A stretch of DNA of 64,000 nt from the NCBI RefSeq assembly GCF_001628715.1, contig NZ_CP011120.1, positions 1,488,001 through 1,552,000 on the forward strand, given 5' to 3'. This DNA comes from Acetobacter oryzifermentans (GTDB taxonomy: Bacteria; Pseudomonadota; Alphaproteobacteria; Acetobacterales; Acetobacteraceae). Shown in pieces: positions 18,430-27,881 of the stretch. Position 1 is the stretch's first letter. The number at the start of each line of letters is the position of its first letter. A program made the translations under genes and the position numbers. Below the pieces are notes generated by a model. The model saw only the letters and a list, made by a program, of their open reading frames with translations. It was not told the DNA's origin and did not search any database.

Positions 18430-19392
18430 ATGCAAGGCCTTGCCGCCTCATGGAGATTGTATGGCCGGACAGACCGAACGGCACGTGGAGTGTTCGGTAT
18501 TTTGGCGGTTCTCCTACCTTTACTAACATGGAGTGCTGTAAGCTACCTGCCTTTTATATGGCATCCGCAGGTGCTCATCACTGATCCCGGTGGAGAAGAT
18601 TATCTTGAATCCGGCATGAGGATGAAGCGCGCAGACTTCAACCGCGCTGTGGATGAGATGCGAGCAAAACAACTGCCCGCTCCACAAGGAATTGCAACAA
18701 ACCCTGTTTATTTCCCATCCCCTGGAGAAGTGCTGTCAGCCTTCGTGCATGCGTTTACCTCTGCGGCTCCAACTGGTGCAGAGCATTCCATCACGCAGGC
18801 TTTCGGGCACAGTATTCGGATTATTTTCTGGGGTTTTGTTATCTCGTCACTCATCGGGGTGCCGTTGGGTGTGTTGTGTGGCGCTTTGCCAGCCATGGCG
18901 CGCCTTATTGAGCCATCGGTAGATTTTTTTCGCTACCTGCCTGCCCCTGCCTTTGGCGCACTCGCTGTTGCTATTCTTGGTATTTATGATGCGCCCAAGA
19001 TTGCTATTATTGTTATTGGCACGCTGTTCCAGCAAATACTTGTTATTGCCAACACAACCCGCAAACTGGATTTTGCCCTTATTGAGGCGGCACGCACACT
19101 TGGTGCACGCGGATTAAGACTGCTTTTTCGTGTGGTGATACCGGGGATTATGCCTGATCTGTACCGTGATCAACGCATCCTGCTGGGTTGGGCTTGGACG
19201 TATTTGATCGTAGCGGAGCTGATTGGCACATCATCTGGTATTACGTGGTTTATTACACAACAAGCCCGCTACCAGCATTTTGATAATGTGTACGCGGCTA
19301 TGGCTCTTATCGGAATTGTCGGGCTGGGTACAGATATGGTTCTGGGCCTGCTGGCACGTAAGTTCTTTACATGGAAAAGGGAGAATGCCTGA
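18430..19392 (+). CDS. ABC transporter permease (guanidine/urea carboxylase operon)
   Basis: A 320-residue inner-membrane permease of the SsuC/TauC type. One N-terminal helix (about 22-42) precedes a soluble stretch, and the transport core follows with the EAA loop EAARTLGARGLRLLFRVVIPGIMPDLY. It starts 21 bases after the binding-protein gene with TAGGAGA upstream. Its stop TGA overlaps the ATPase start ATG by one base, indicating coupling. It forms the channel of the importer. Confidence 0.88.
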   Translation: MQGLAASWRLYGRTDRTARGVFGILAVLLPLLTWSAVSYLPFIWHPQVLITDPGGEDYLESGMRMKRADFNRAVDEMRAKQLPAPQGIATNPVYFPSPGEVLSAFVHAFTSAAPTGAEHSITQAFGHSIRIIFWGFVISSLIGVPLGVLCGALPAMARLIEPSVDFFRYLPAPAFGALAVAILGIYDAPKIAIIVIGTLFQQILVIANTTRKLDFALIEAARTLGARGLRLLFRVVIPGIMPDLYRDQRILLGWAWTYLIVAELIGTSSGITWFITQQARYQHFDNVYAAMALIGIVGLGTDMVLGLLARKFFTWKRENA

Positions 19393-20306
19393 TGACCCAA
19401 AATTCTCTCCCTGACTATCGCATTTTACCGCCAGATGTGGCTGAACGCATGGCGCACATCAAACAGCGTGAATGTGTATTGAAAATTGACCATGTTGGAA
19501 AAGTATTCACCCAAAAGCGTAACCAGACCATAGCGCTGGAAGACATCAATTTAGACATCCATCGGCGTGAATTTGTATGTGTTGTTGGCCCATCCGGTTG
19601 CGGTAAATCTACACTTATCCGCATTCTTGCCGGGCTGGAAGACACGACCACAGGGCGTATCCTTGTGGATGGAAAACCAGTAAATGGCCCCGGCCCTGAT
19701 CGCGGCATGGTGTTTCAGAAATACACGCTCTTTCCATGGATGGATGTGTGCCGCAATGTAATGTTTGGCATTGAAATGGGCGGAACTTCCAAGGCGGAAG
19801 CGCGCCGAGAAGCCATGCAATGGCTCCAGATTGTGGGGCTGGAACAATTTGCATCTTCTTTCCCGCATCAGCTTTCAGGCGGCATGCAACAACGCGTTGC
19901 CATTGTGCGCGCATTAGCTGCACGCCCACGCGTGCTGCTGATGGATGAATCCTTCAGCGCACTGGATGCCCAGACACGCCTGAAAATGCAGAATTATCTG
20001 ATGGAGATCTGGCGCAAAATAGACATTACCATTGTGTTTATCACCCATGATCTGGATGAAGCCATTTATCTGGCAGACCGGATACTTGTGCTTAAGCCAC
20101 GTCCGGGCCGGGTAGAGGAAGTTATCGAAGTACCGCTTTCCCGCCCCCGCCGGGCTACACAGATGACCTCAGACGAATTCCTCGCGACAAAAGCCCATCT
20201 GGAGGCACTCATTCGCTCCTTTGGTGATAACACCGAGGAAACGGATGAAGGAGCGGAAGATTTCAACATCCCCCTCCTCACCCTCGTAACAGATAAGGCG
20301 GAATAG
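19392..20306 (+). CDS. ABC transporter ATP-binding protein (guanidine/urea carboxylase operon)
   Basis: A 304-residue ATPase of the SsuB/TauB type. Walker A is GPSGCGKST, the Q-loop is in MVFQKYTLFPW, the signature is LSGGMQQR, Walker B is LLMDESFSALD and the switch His is in FITHDLDEA. The start at 19392 overlaps the permease stop and follows an AAGGGAGA; an in-frame ATG at 19371 is inside the permease gene. The acidic C-terminal tail of about 30 residues (EETDEGAED) is unusual and of unknown purpose. Confidence 0.9.
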   Translation: MTQNSLPDYRILPPDVAERMAHIKQRECVLKIDHVGKVFTQKRNQTIALEDINLDIHRREFVCVVGPSGCGKSTLIRILAGLEDTTTGRILVDGKPVNGPGPDRGMVFQKYTLFPWMDVCRNVMFGIEMGGTSKAEARREAMQWLQIVGLEQFASSFPHQLSGGMQQRVAIVRALAARPRVLLMDESFSALDAQTRLKMQNYLMEIWRKIDITIVFITHDLDEAIYLADRILVLKPRPGRVEEVIEVPLSRPRRATQMTSDEFLATKAHLEALIRSFGDNTEETDEGAEDFNIPLLTLVTDKAE

Positions 20307-20317
20307 GACGAACACTC

Positions 20318-20797
20318 ATGAGCAGCCGGGAAACAAAAGAACAGGTCAGCCGTATCAGCGTTTCTCTGCCACCGGGGATCTTGCACGAACTGGATGCCAT
20401 GGTGGCCGAAAAAGGTTATGCTAGTCGTTCACAAGCCATACAGAACATCCTGCATCAGGAGCTTATGGCATCACGGAAAGACTGCGCTGAGGAGTTGATG
20501 GCTGGTGTCATCATTCTCTTTTACAACAACGCCGCAACGGGTCTTTCCCAAAAACTGGCTGAACTGCAATACGAAAATCTGGCTGAGGTTATCAGCTCCC
20601 TGCATGTCAACCTTGTGCGCCGTCAGACACTTGAGGTGCTTCTGGTGCAAGGGCAGGTCAAAAAGCTTCAGGAGATTGCAGATCAGTTTATGACGCAATC
20701 TGGGGTTATTTCGGGAAAACTCCATCTTATTGCGTCTCTTATTCCGCCTGTTCATGAAAAAGGCCGTCCCCCACAGCTCGACACTGTGCCGTGCTGA
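20318..20797 (+). CDS. NikR-like ribbon-helix-helix regulator lacking most nickel ligands
   Basis: This 159-residue protein has the NikR plan: an N-terminal ribbon-helix-helix (RISVSLPPGILHELDAMVAE, SRSQAIQNIL) and a C-terminal ACT-like domain (GVIILFYNNAATGLSQKLAELQ...). In E. coli NikR nickel is held by His76, His87, His89 and Cys95. Here the corresponding segments read LQYEN, SLHVNL and RQTLEV, so only the His87 equivalent remains. It probably senses something other than nickel, for example guanidine or a nitrogen signal. Its place inside the operon and the dyad before the first gene suggest local control. Confidence 0.75.
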   Translation: MSSRETKEQVSRISVSLPPGILHELDAMVAEKGYASRSQAIQNILHQELMASRKDCAEELMAGVIILFYNNAATGLSQKLAELQYENLAEVISSLHVNLVRRQTLEVLLVQGQVKKLQEIADQFMTQSGVISGKLHLIASLIPPVHEKGRPPQLDTVPC

Positions 20798-20838
20798 ATA
20801 TCATTTTTTCAATTCACTCCACAACACAGGAGCGTTCC

Positions 20839-21642
20839 ATGCAGATAGATCAACAGACCCCCGAATGGTATCGCGCCCGCTACAACCAGCTTCGCGATCA
20901 AGCATTGCTCAAGGAAAATAGTGCACGCCCGGCTGCTGCGCCTATTGAAATGGCAGAAGGCAGCGTTCTGCACCGTGAAACCATACCGGGAGGTTGGTAC
21001 TGGAGCACACTTTTACCACGTGGGCAGGCGCTGCGGCTGATCAATACCCATGGCAATAATGGTGTTTCCGTAGGCATTTGGAACGCAGATGATCATAGTG
21101 AACGTTACAACGCGGGTGACACCATCAAACTGCAATGGACCACATGCCTGACAACAGGGCGTGTTCTGTTCTCTGATATGGGGCGTGTACTTGCTTCCAT
21201 TATCAATGATTCCTGCGGCTTTAGTGATACACTCATGGGTGGCAGCACGCCGCAAAGCAATGCGCGCAATTTTGGTAATGCGGGCTTGCGTAATACCCGG
21301 AACAATCTGCGCTTGATTGCTGGCAAGCATGATATGGCCCAGCATGATGTTACATCCTGCATCAGTTTTTTCTCTCATATCAGCACGCAAGCAGATGGCA
21401 GCTTCCGCTGGGTTGAAGGCGATGTACAGCCGGGGGACTATGTAGATCTGCGTGCAGAAATGAATCTGCTTGTTGCTGTCTCCAACTGTCCGCACCCGTT
21501 GGCACCAGATAAAACCTTTGCCCCTGCCCCAATTGATGCCGTGCGCTGGCAAGCTCCTGCTTTTAAGCCAGATGATCTTTGCCGGACATTTTGCGAAGAA
21601 GCCCGCCGTGGCTTCGAAAACACAGATCCCCTCTTTGCCTGA
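20839..21642 (+). CDS. DUF1989 protein, urea carboxylase-associated; probable carboxyguanidine deiminase subunit
   Basis: A 267-residue DUF1989 protein, the larger of two in the operon. Such pairs are annotated as urea carboxylase-associated proteins; published work on guanidine degradation assigns them to a heteromeric carboxyguanidine deiminase (CgdAB) that turns carboxyguanidine into allophanate and ammonia. Conserved pieces include ETIPGGWYWSTLLPRGQALRL, GIWNADDHSERYNAGDT, a SNCP segment and a CGFSD that differs from the CGRHD of its partner. ATG 20839 has AGGAG six bases upstream. Which subunit is catalytic is not visible, though the lost His here suggests it is not this one. Confidence 0.75.
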   Translation: MQIDQQTPEWYRARYNQLRDQALLKENSARPAAAPIEMAEGSVLHRETIPGGWYWSTLLPRGQALRLINTHGNNGVSVGIWNADDHSERYNAGDTIKLQWTTCLTTGRVLFSDMGRVLASIINDSCGFSDTLMGGSTPQSNARNFGNAGLRNTRNNLRLIAGKHDMAQHDVTSCISFFSHISTQADGSFRWVEGDVQPGDYVDLRAEMNLLVAVSNCPHPLAPDKTFAPAPIDAVRWQAPAFKPDDLCRTFCEEARRGFENTDPLFA

Positions 21643-21658
21643 TCCAGGAACCAGACCC

Positions 21659-22303
21659 ATGCCAGAATATGATATCAGCAAAGTTTTCTCTGCCATCACT
21701 CTAGATCAGGTTGTGCCTGCCCGCGTGCCGTGGTCTGGCGTTGTGCGCAAGGGGCAGGTTTTGCGCATTATTGACCTTGAAAGCCAGCAGGCGGTGGATG
21801 CCTTGTTCTATAATGCACATGCTTATTACGAACGTTACAGCGCGCAAGATACTCTTCTGAATCAGGGATCTGCCTATATTGGTAAAGGTGGACGCCTGTT
21901 TTCTAACGAAGGCAATGTGCTCATGACAGTTGTGGAAGATACTTGCGGGCGCCATGATACGCTGGCCGGTGCCTGTAGCTGTGAATCCAATACTGTACGC
22001 TTTGGGCACGAAACAAAATATATGCATGCATGCCGTGAAAACTTCCTTCTGGAAGTAGAAAAATACGGCATGGGCAAGCGTGATATCGTCAATAATGTCA
22101 ATTTCTTCATGAATGTTCCCATTATGCAAAATGGTGAACTGGTTATTGACGATGGGCTTTCCATCCCCGGTGGTTTTGTTGATTTGCGTGCCGAAATGGA
22201 TACGCTTGTTGTGCTGTCAAACTGCCCACAGGTCAACAATCCCTGCAACGGTTTCACACCCACGCCTATCCGCGTGGTTATTGGTGACCCCGCTTCTATT
22301 TGA
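21659..22303 (+). CDS. DUF1989 protein, urea carboxylase-associated; probable carboxyguanidine deiminase subunit
   Basis: A 214-residue DUF1989 protein 16 bases after its partner. It shares RVPWSGVVRKGQVLRI and ALFYNAHAYYERYSAQDT, and carries EDTCGRHDTLAGACSCESN and SNCPQVNNPCNGFTPTP, with Cys and His residues suited to metal binding or catalysis. It is expected to pair with the preceding protein. The ATG at 21659 is chosen because AGGAA lies upstream and the longer open frame overlaps the previous gene. Function is inferred from published guanidine pathways and from the operon. Confidence 0.75.
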   Translation: MPEYDISKVFSAITLDQVVPARVPWSGVVRKGQVLRIIDLESQQAVDALFYNAHAYYERYSAQDTLLNQGSAYIGKGGRLFSNEGNVLMTVVEDTCGRHDTLAGACSCESNTVRFGHETKYMHACRENFLLEVEKYGMGKRDIVNNVNFFMNVPIMQNGELVIDDGLSIPGGFVDLRAEMDTLVVLSNCPQVNNPCNGFTPTPIRVVIGDPASI

Positions 22304-22321
22304 CACACCGAAAGATTAGCT

Positions 22322-25300
22322 ATGTTCACTAAGGTTCTCATTGCCAATCGTGGAGAAATTGTCCGGCGTGTCAGTCGCACACTCCAGCGCATGAACATCG
22401 CTTCTGTAGCGGTATGCTCGGAAGCAGATCGCTTTACGCCCCCTGTTCTGGAAGCAGATGAAGCCGTGCTGATTGGCCCGGCTGCAGTAACAGATAGTTA
22501 TCTGAACATGGATGCTATTCTGGATGCCTGTTCCAATACGGGCGCACAGGCTGTTCATCCCGGTTATGGGTTCCTTAGCGAACGTGCAGAATTTGCTGAA
22601 AAACTGGCCGAACGCGGTATTCGCTTCATGGGGCCACGCCCTGAACATATGCGTATGTTCGGCCTTAAGCATACAGCGCGTGAGCTAGCCAAACAGAACA
22701 ACGTGCCGCTCCTGCCCGGTTCTGATATCCTGAACTCAGCCGATGAAGCCGCAATTGAAGCCGCGCGTATTGGTTACCCCGTCATGCTTAAAAGTACGGC
22801 AGGTGGTGGCGGCATTGGCATGCAAGTGTGCCATAACGAAACAGAATTGCGAGATTGCTTTGCTGCGGTCTCTCGTATGGGCGGCAATAATTTTGGCGAT
22901 GCACGTGTTTTTCTTGAAAAATTCATTGCCTGCGCCCGCCACGTTGAAGTGCAAATTTTTGGGGATGGAAAAGGCAATATTCTCACGCTAGGTGAGCGCG
23001 ATTGTTCCCTGCAGCGCCGCAACCAGAAGGTTATTGAAGAAACCCCGGCCCCCGGCCTTTCAGATACAACCCGCCAAGGCCTGCGTGAAGCAGCCCGTGC
23101 ATTAGGTTCTGCCGTTGCATATGAATCCGCTGGCACGGTGGAGTTTATCTACGACACCGAAAGTAGCGAGTTCTATTTTCTTGAAGTAAACACCCGGCTA
23201 CAGGTTGAGCACTGCGTTACCGAAGAGGTATTTGGCATAGACCTTGTGGAATGGATGGTACGCCAAGCAGATGGCAGTCTGATCTTACCACCGCAGGACA
23301 GCCTTATTCCGCAAGGCGTGGCAGTGGAAGCGCGTGTTTATGCTGAAAATCCTGCCGAAAATTTCCGTCCCTCAACTGGTCGCCTTACCGAGGTAAGTTT
23401 TGCACCAAACGTGCGGGTAGATGGATGGATAGAAACCGGCACCGAAGTAACCCCTTACTACGATCCAATGCTGGCAAAAGTTATTGCGCACGGGGCTACG
23501 CGAGAAGATGCCTTCCATAAACTTCATGAGGCTCTTTCTCGCTCCCGCATAGGGGGGCTGGAAAGCAACCTAGATTACTTACGTGCCATTACATCGGCTC
23601 CTGCCGTAATTGAGGGACGTGTATTCACAGGTCTTCTCAATAACTTTGCCTATATGCCAACGACTATTGAAGTTATCTCTCCGGGTTTGCAATCTACCGT
23701 GCAGGACTGGCCCGGGCGCATTGGATACTGGGATGTAGGTGTGCCCCCCAGCGGCCCTATGGATGATCGCAACTTTCGGCTGGCTAATCGCATTGTTGGC
23801 AATGCGGATGGTATAGCGGCTTTGGAGTTCACCGTTTCTGGCCCGGTTCTTCGCTTTAACGCTCCTGCCACCATTGGTCTTTCTGGGGCATTTATGCCTG
23901 CCACACTGGATGGCCAAGAGGTGCCTTACTGGGAACCTGTTGCGGTCAAGGCCGGTCAGATTTTAGCTTTGGGGCAGATTAAGGGGGCTGGCCATCGCAC
24001 TTACCTTGCCATTCGGGGGGGTATTGATGCACCGCTTTATCTGGGGTCTTGCGCCACATTCATGCTTGGGCAGTTTGGCGGCCATGCTACTGGCCAATTG
24101 CGTACGGGTGATGTTTTACGCCTTGCGGCCCCACAGGCAGATGCGCCCCCCACAACCACCATTGCGCAGGAAGATCGCCCCGAGCTAACCCGCATGTGGG
24201 AACTGGGCGTGCTATACGGCCCACATGGTGCGCCAGATTTCTTCCGAGATGAAGATATTGCAGAGCTATTTTCCAGCGAATATGAAGTGCACTTCAACAG
24301 CGCACGCACTGGTGTTCGGCTGATTGGGCCGAAACCACGCTGGGCACGCACAGATGGCGGTGAAGCTGGGCTGCACCCCTCCAACATTCATGACAATGCC
24401 TATGCCATTGGCGCAATCGATTTTACAGGGGACATGCCCATCCTGCTGGGGCCGGACGGCCCCAGTTTGGGTGGCTTTGTGTGCCCAGCCGTGCTTGTGC
24501 GTGATGAATTGTGGAAAATGGGGCAGTTGCATCCCGGAGACAAAGTGCGTTTCCGCCGCGTGCAGCCCCAACCGCTGAACGTGGATTTTCTGCCAGCTCC
24601 CATTATGGGTGACAGCCCTATTCTCTTTCGTTCGGAAGGCGAAATCCCAGTTGTGTACCGCCGTGCGGGTGAAAACTATCTGCTGCTCGAATTCGGCCCG
24701 CCAGAACTGGATGTTACATTGCGGCTGCGTGCACAACTCGTGCTGGAACGTCTGAAAGCCGAGGCCATAAAGGGTATTATAGACCTTACGCCCGGTATTC
24801 GCTCCCTACAGGTGCATTACAATCCTGATGTCATTCCTCTTTCCACTCTGCTGGAAACCCTGCATGGCATTGAGCAAGCTCTGCCTTCAGGCGATGATGA
24901 CATTGTGGTGCCAAGCCGTATCGTGCATCTGCCCGTATCATGGGATGATGAGCAGGCACGCTTGGCCATGCAGCGTTATCAGGAGCTTGTACGGCCAAAT
25001 GCGCCATGGTGCCCTTCTAACATTGAGTTCATACGGCGTATTAACGGCCTTCCTTCTATTGAGTCTGTAAAGAACATCATCTTCAGCGCCTCATATCTTG
25101 TTATGGGGTTAGGCGATGTTTATCTGGGCGCCCCTGTCGCCACCCCTATTGATCCGCGCCATCGGCTTGTAACCACCAAATACAACCCCGCCCGTACATG
25201 GACACCAGATAACGTGGTGGGTATTGGCGGAAGCTATATGTGCATCTATGGCATGGAAGGCCCTGGTGGTTATCAGCTATTTGGTCGTACCACGCAGGTT

Positions 25301-25861
25301 TGGAATACATGGCGTACAACAGATGTGTTTCATGAAGGTACGCCGTGGCTTTTAAGATTTTTTGATCAGATCCGTTTCTATCCTGTCTCGCATGATGAGC
25401 TGATGGAAGCGCGTGCTGCTTTTCCGTATGGCCGTTTTTCCGTCAAGATTGAGGAAACACAGTTCAGCCTGAAGGAATATCGCGCTTTTCTTGAAAGCAA
25501 TAAGAAAGAAATTGCCGCTGCCCAAGCCCGGCAACAAGCCGCCTTTGAAGCTGAACGGCAAGACTGGATTGCGAAGGGCCTTGATACATTCGAGGAAGAA
25601 ACGAATGATAATCAGGCTGATGAATCTATCCTACCCGAAGGCCATATGGGGGTGGATAGCCCCGTACCCGGCAACGTATGGCAACTGCCTGTAAACGTGG
25701 GGGACCACGTTAAGGTAGGCGATACAGTCGCCATTATTGAATCCATGAAAACGGAAATGAAGATTTCCTCCCCAGCCACTGGTGTTGTGACTGAAATTCT
25801 CTGCCGCAAAGGGCGCGAAGTGCGAGGTGGTGAACGCATTATGGTTGTCCGCACAAGCTGA
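22322..25861 (+). CDS. Biotin-dependent urea carboxylase family enzyme, probable guanidine carboxylase
   Basis: A single 1179-residue chain with all carboxylase parts: an ATP-grasp biotin carboxylase (1-450; glycine loop GGGGIGM at 161-167, EVNTRLQVEH at 288-297), the carboxyltransferase made of KipA-like (about 455-760) and KipI-like (about 765-985) modules, a linker, and a biotin carrier domain with ESMKTEM (biotin Lys about 1143). It carboxylates urea or guanidine with ATP and bicarbonate. The DUF1989 pair and the separate allophanate hydrolase favour guanidine; urea cannot be excluded without checking the substrate pocket. Confidence 0.9.
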   Translation: MFTKVLIANRGEIVRRVSRTLQRMNIASVAVCSEADRFTPPVLEADEAVLIGPAAVTDSYLNMDAILDACSNTGAQAVHPGYGFLSERAEFAEKLAERGIRFMGPRPEHMRMFGLKHTARELAKQNNVPLLPGSDILNSADEAAIEAARIGYPVMLKSTAGGGGIGMQVCHNETELRDCFAAVSRMGGNNFGDARVFLEKFIACARHVEVQIFGDGKGNILTLGERDCSLQRRNQKVIEETPAPGLSDTTRQGLREAARALGSAVAYESAGTVEFIYDTESSEFYFLEVNTRLQVEHCVTEEVFGIDLVEWMVRQADGSLILPPQDSLIPQGVAVEARVYAENPAENFRPSTGRLTEVSFAPNVRVDGWIETGTEVTPYYDPMLAKVIAHGATREDAFHKLHEALSRSRIGGLESNLDYLRAITSAPAVIEGRVFTGLLNNFAYMPTTIEVISPGLQSTVQDWPGRIGYWDVGVPPSGPMDDRNFRLANRIVGNADGIAALEFTVSGPVLRFNAPATIGLSGAFMPATLDGQEVPYWEPVAVKAGQILALGQIKGAGHRTYLAIRGGIDAPLYLGSCATFMLGQFGGHATGQLRTGDVLRLAAPQADAPPTTTIAQEDRPELTRMWELGVLYGPHGAPDFFRDEDIAELFSSEYEVHFNSARTGVRLIGPKPRWARTDGGEAGLHPSNIHDNAYAIGAIDFTGDMPILLGPDGPSLGGFVCPAVLVRDELWKMGQLHPGDKVRFRRVQPQPLNVDFLPAPIMGDSPILFRSEGEIPVVYRRAGENYLLLEFGPPELDVTLRLRAQLVLERLKAEAIKGIIDLTPGIRSLQVHYNPDVIPLSTLLETLHGIEQALPSGDDDIVVPSRIVHLPVSWDDEQARLAMQRYQELVRPNAPWCPSNIEFIRRINGLPSIESVKNIIFSASYLVMGLGDVYLGAPVATPIDPRHRLVTTKYNPARTWTPDNVVGIGGSYMCIYGMEGPGGYQLFGRTTQVWNTWRTTDVFHEGTPWLLRFFDQIRFYPVSHDELMEARAAFPYGRFSVKIEETQFSLKEYRAFLESNKKEIAAAQARQQAAFEAERQDWIAKGLDTFEEETNDNQADESILPEGHMGVDSPVPGNVWQLPVNVGDHVKVGDTVAIIESMKTEMKISSPATGVVTEILCRKGREVRGGERIMVVRTS

Positions 25862-25901
25862 TTTTTTATGCTCATCCAACGCTGATAGAACAGGAAAAAA
25901 C

Positions 25902-27704
25902 ATGACCCTGCCCAATATGTTGCAGATCACCCCGCTGCTTTCCGCCTATCGCGCCGGAACGCTTACGCCTATCAACATGGTGCATGAAGTTATTGCACGT
26001 ATTGATGCCTATACCACCCAAGATCCGGCTGTGTGGATCAGCCGGGTTCCAACAGAAAAGCTCTTGGCCCGCGCTGCTGAATTGGAAAGACAAACTGCCG
26101 CTGATCTTCCGCTTTACGGTATTCCGTTTGCTGTAAAAGATAATATTGACGTTGCAGGTTTGCCCACAACCGCTGCATGCCCGGCCTTTGCCTACACGCC
26201 CCAAGAAAGCGCTGAGGTTGTACAGCGTTTGGAAGCTGCAGGCGCTCTTGTTATTGGCAAAACCAACCTTGACCAGTTTGCAACTGGCCTTGTTGGAATG
26301 CGCTCACCTTATGGCCAACCACATTGTGTGTTTAACCCTGACTATGTTTCTGGCGGTTCAAGTTCTGGGTCTGCTGTTGCTGTTTCCGCTGGGTTGGTAT
26401 CATTCGCACTTGGCACAGATACGGCGGGTTCGGGCCGCGTGCCGGCTGCATTTAACAATATTGTTGGGCTTAAACCATCACGAGGTGTGCTCAGCACATA
26501 CGGCCTTGTTTATGCCTGTGAATCTCTAGATTGTATCTCAGTTTTTGCAGGTTCAACGGGTGATGCGTGGGATGTTGAGCAGATTGCCGCTGCACCAGAT
26601 GCACGCGCACCCTACTCGCGTGCACAAGATACCCGGCCATTGCCCCTTACAACCTTTCGGTTCGGGGTTCTGAAACAAGAAGATCGGTTTTTTGATGGTA
26701 ACGCGGCAAATGCTGCGCTCTATGCCCATGCCATTCATCTGCTCGAACAGATGGGCGGTACGCCCGTTGAATTGGATTTTGCGCCCCTAAAGGAAACCGC
26801 AGCCCTGCTCTATAACGGCCCCTTTGTGGTGGAAAGATTAGCCGCGATAAAGGATTTTTACAGCACGCATCGTCAGGATATGGACCCAACAGTTGGCGCC
26901 ATTATTTATGGTGCCCAAAAATATACAGCCACAGATGTGTTTGAGGGCATTTATCGCCAACACAGCCTCCAGCAAATAGCACAACGCATGTGGGCTGACT
27001 TTGACATCATGCTGCTGCCAACGGCACCACGTATTGTTACAAAGCAGGAGGTTATTGAGCAACCCATTGCAGCCAATAGTTTGCTGGGGGCTTATACCAA
27101 TTTTGTAAATCTGCTTGATATGGCAGCTTGTGCTGTACCTGCCGGTTTTGCGCCAGATGGCCTTCCTTTTGGGGTAACATTCATTGCCCCGGCCTTCACC
27201 GATCAGGATTTGGCTAAATTGGCTGGGCGTTTTCATGATGCTTTAAATGAAGCTATTGGAGCAACACGCACGGATAAACCCGTATCAAAAAAAGCCGATG
27301 ATACTGCGGCCCATGATCGTGTGCTTCTGGCTGTGGTTGGAGCGCATCTCAAAGGCTTTCCCCTGCACTGGCAGCTTGAGCAGGAACATGCTGTTTTACG
27401 GAGTACCACACGCACGGCCCCAGATTATCGCCTGTTTGCCCTGCCCGATGCCACGCCACCCAAGCCGGGCCTTGTGCGCGAACGGGGCTTTAAGGGTAAT
27501 GGGCTGGAAGTGGAGGTTTACGAGCTTGATGCAGCAGGCTTTGGGCGCTTTGTAGCTTCTGTTCCACAACCCATGTCCATCGGTCGGATTACGTTAGAGA
27601 ATGGGAAAGAGGTTTGCGGCTTTCTCTGTAGCGAAGCTGCGGCCCGTAGTGGTGTCGATATTACGGAAACAGGTGGCTGGCGGTATTATATGCAGACGCG
27701 GTAA
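25902..27704 (+). CDS. atzF: Allophanate hydrolase
   Basis: A 600-residue amidase-signature enzyme that splits allophanate into ammonia and carbon dioxide, the last step after the carboxylase. The Ser-Ser-Lys triad is visible: Lys79 in GIPFAVKDNID, the Ser of VSGGSSSGSA at about 153, and the nucleophile Ser177 in GTDTAGSGR. The C-terminal about 130 residues (VVGAHLKGFPLHWQLEQ...) form the second domain known in AtzF and DUR1,2-type hydrolases, where it acts on the carboxylated intermediate. ATG 25902 follows CAGGAAA. It begins 40 bases after the carboxylase and closes the operon. Confidence 0.92.
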   Translation: MTLPNMLQITPLLSAYRAGTLTPINMVHEVIARIDAYTTQDPAVWISRVPTEKLLARAAELERQTAADLPLYGIPFAVKDNIDVAGLPTTAACPAFAYTPQESAEVVQRLEAAGALVIGKTNLDQFATGLVGMRSPYGQPHCVFNPDYVSGGSSSGSAVAVSAGLVSFALGTDTAGSGRVPAAFNNIVGLKPSRGVLSTYGLVYACESLDCISVFAGSTGDAWDVEQIAAAPDARAPYSRAQDTRPLPLTTFRFGVLKQEDRFFDGNAANAALYAHAIHLLEQMGGTPVELDFAPLKETAALLYNGPFVVERLAAIKDFYSTHRQDMDPTVGAIIYGAQKYTATDVFEGIYRQHSLQQIAQRMWADFDIMLLPTAPRIVTKQEVIEQPIAANSLLGAYTNFVNLLDMAACAVPAGFAPDGLPFGVTFIAPAFTDQDLAKLAGRFHDALNEAIGATRTDKPVSKKADDTAAHDRVLLAVVGAHLKGFPLHWQLEQEHAVLRSTTRTAPDYRLFALPDATPPKPGLVRERGFKGNGLEVEVYELDAAGFGRFVASVPQPMSIGRITLENGKEVCGFLCSEAAARSGVDITETGGWRYYMQTR

Positions 27705-27881
27705 ACGACACTTAAAGTCTCATCTTCAAGGCAAGTATATTATGAGGTGCTGCCTGCTTTAGTGGAGGGCTTTCGTTATCCAAAAGTCTCGATAATTCAC
27801 ATTATTGTAGGGCCATTGTGATCTTGAGTAACTGCCCTTTATGATGACTGTTGTTCTTGAGAGAAATGGAGAGTTCACCCA

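Noticed and set aside
21013..21699. 228-codon minus-strand frame across the DUF1989 genes
   Set aside because: It is antisense to two well-supported genes and has no recognisable domain.
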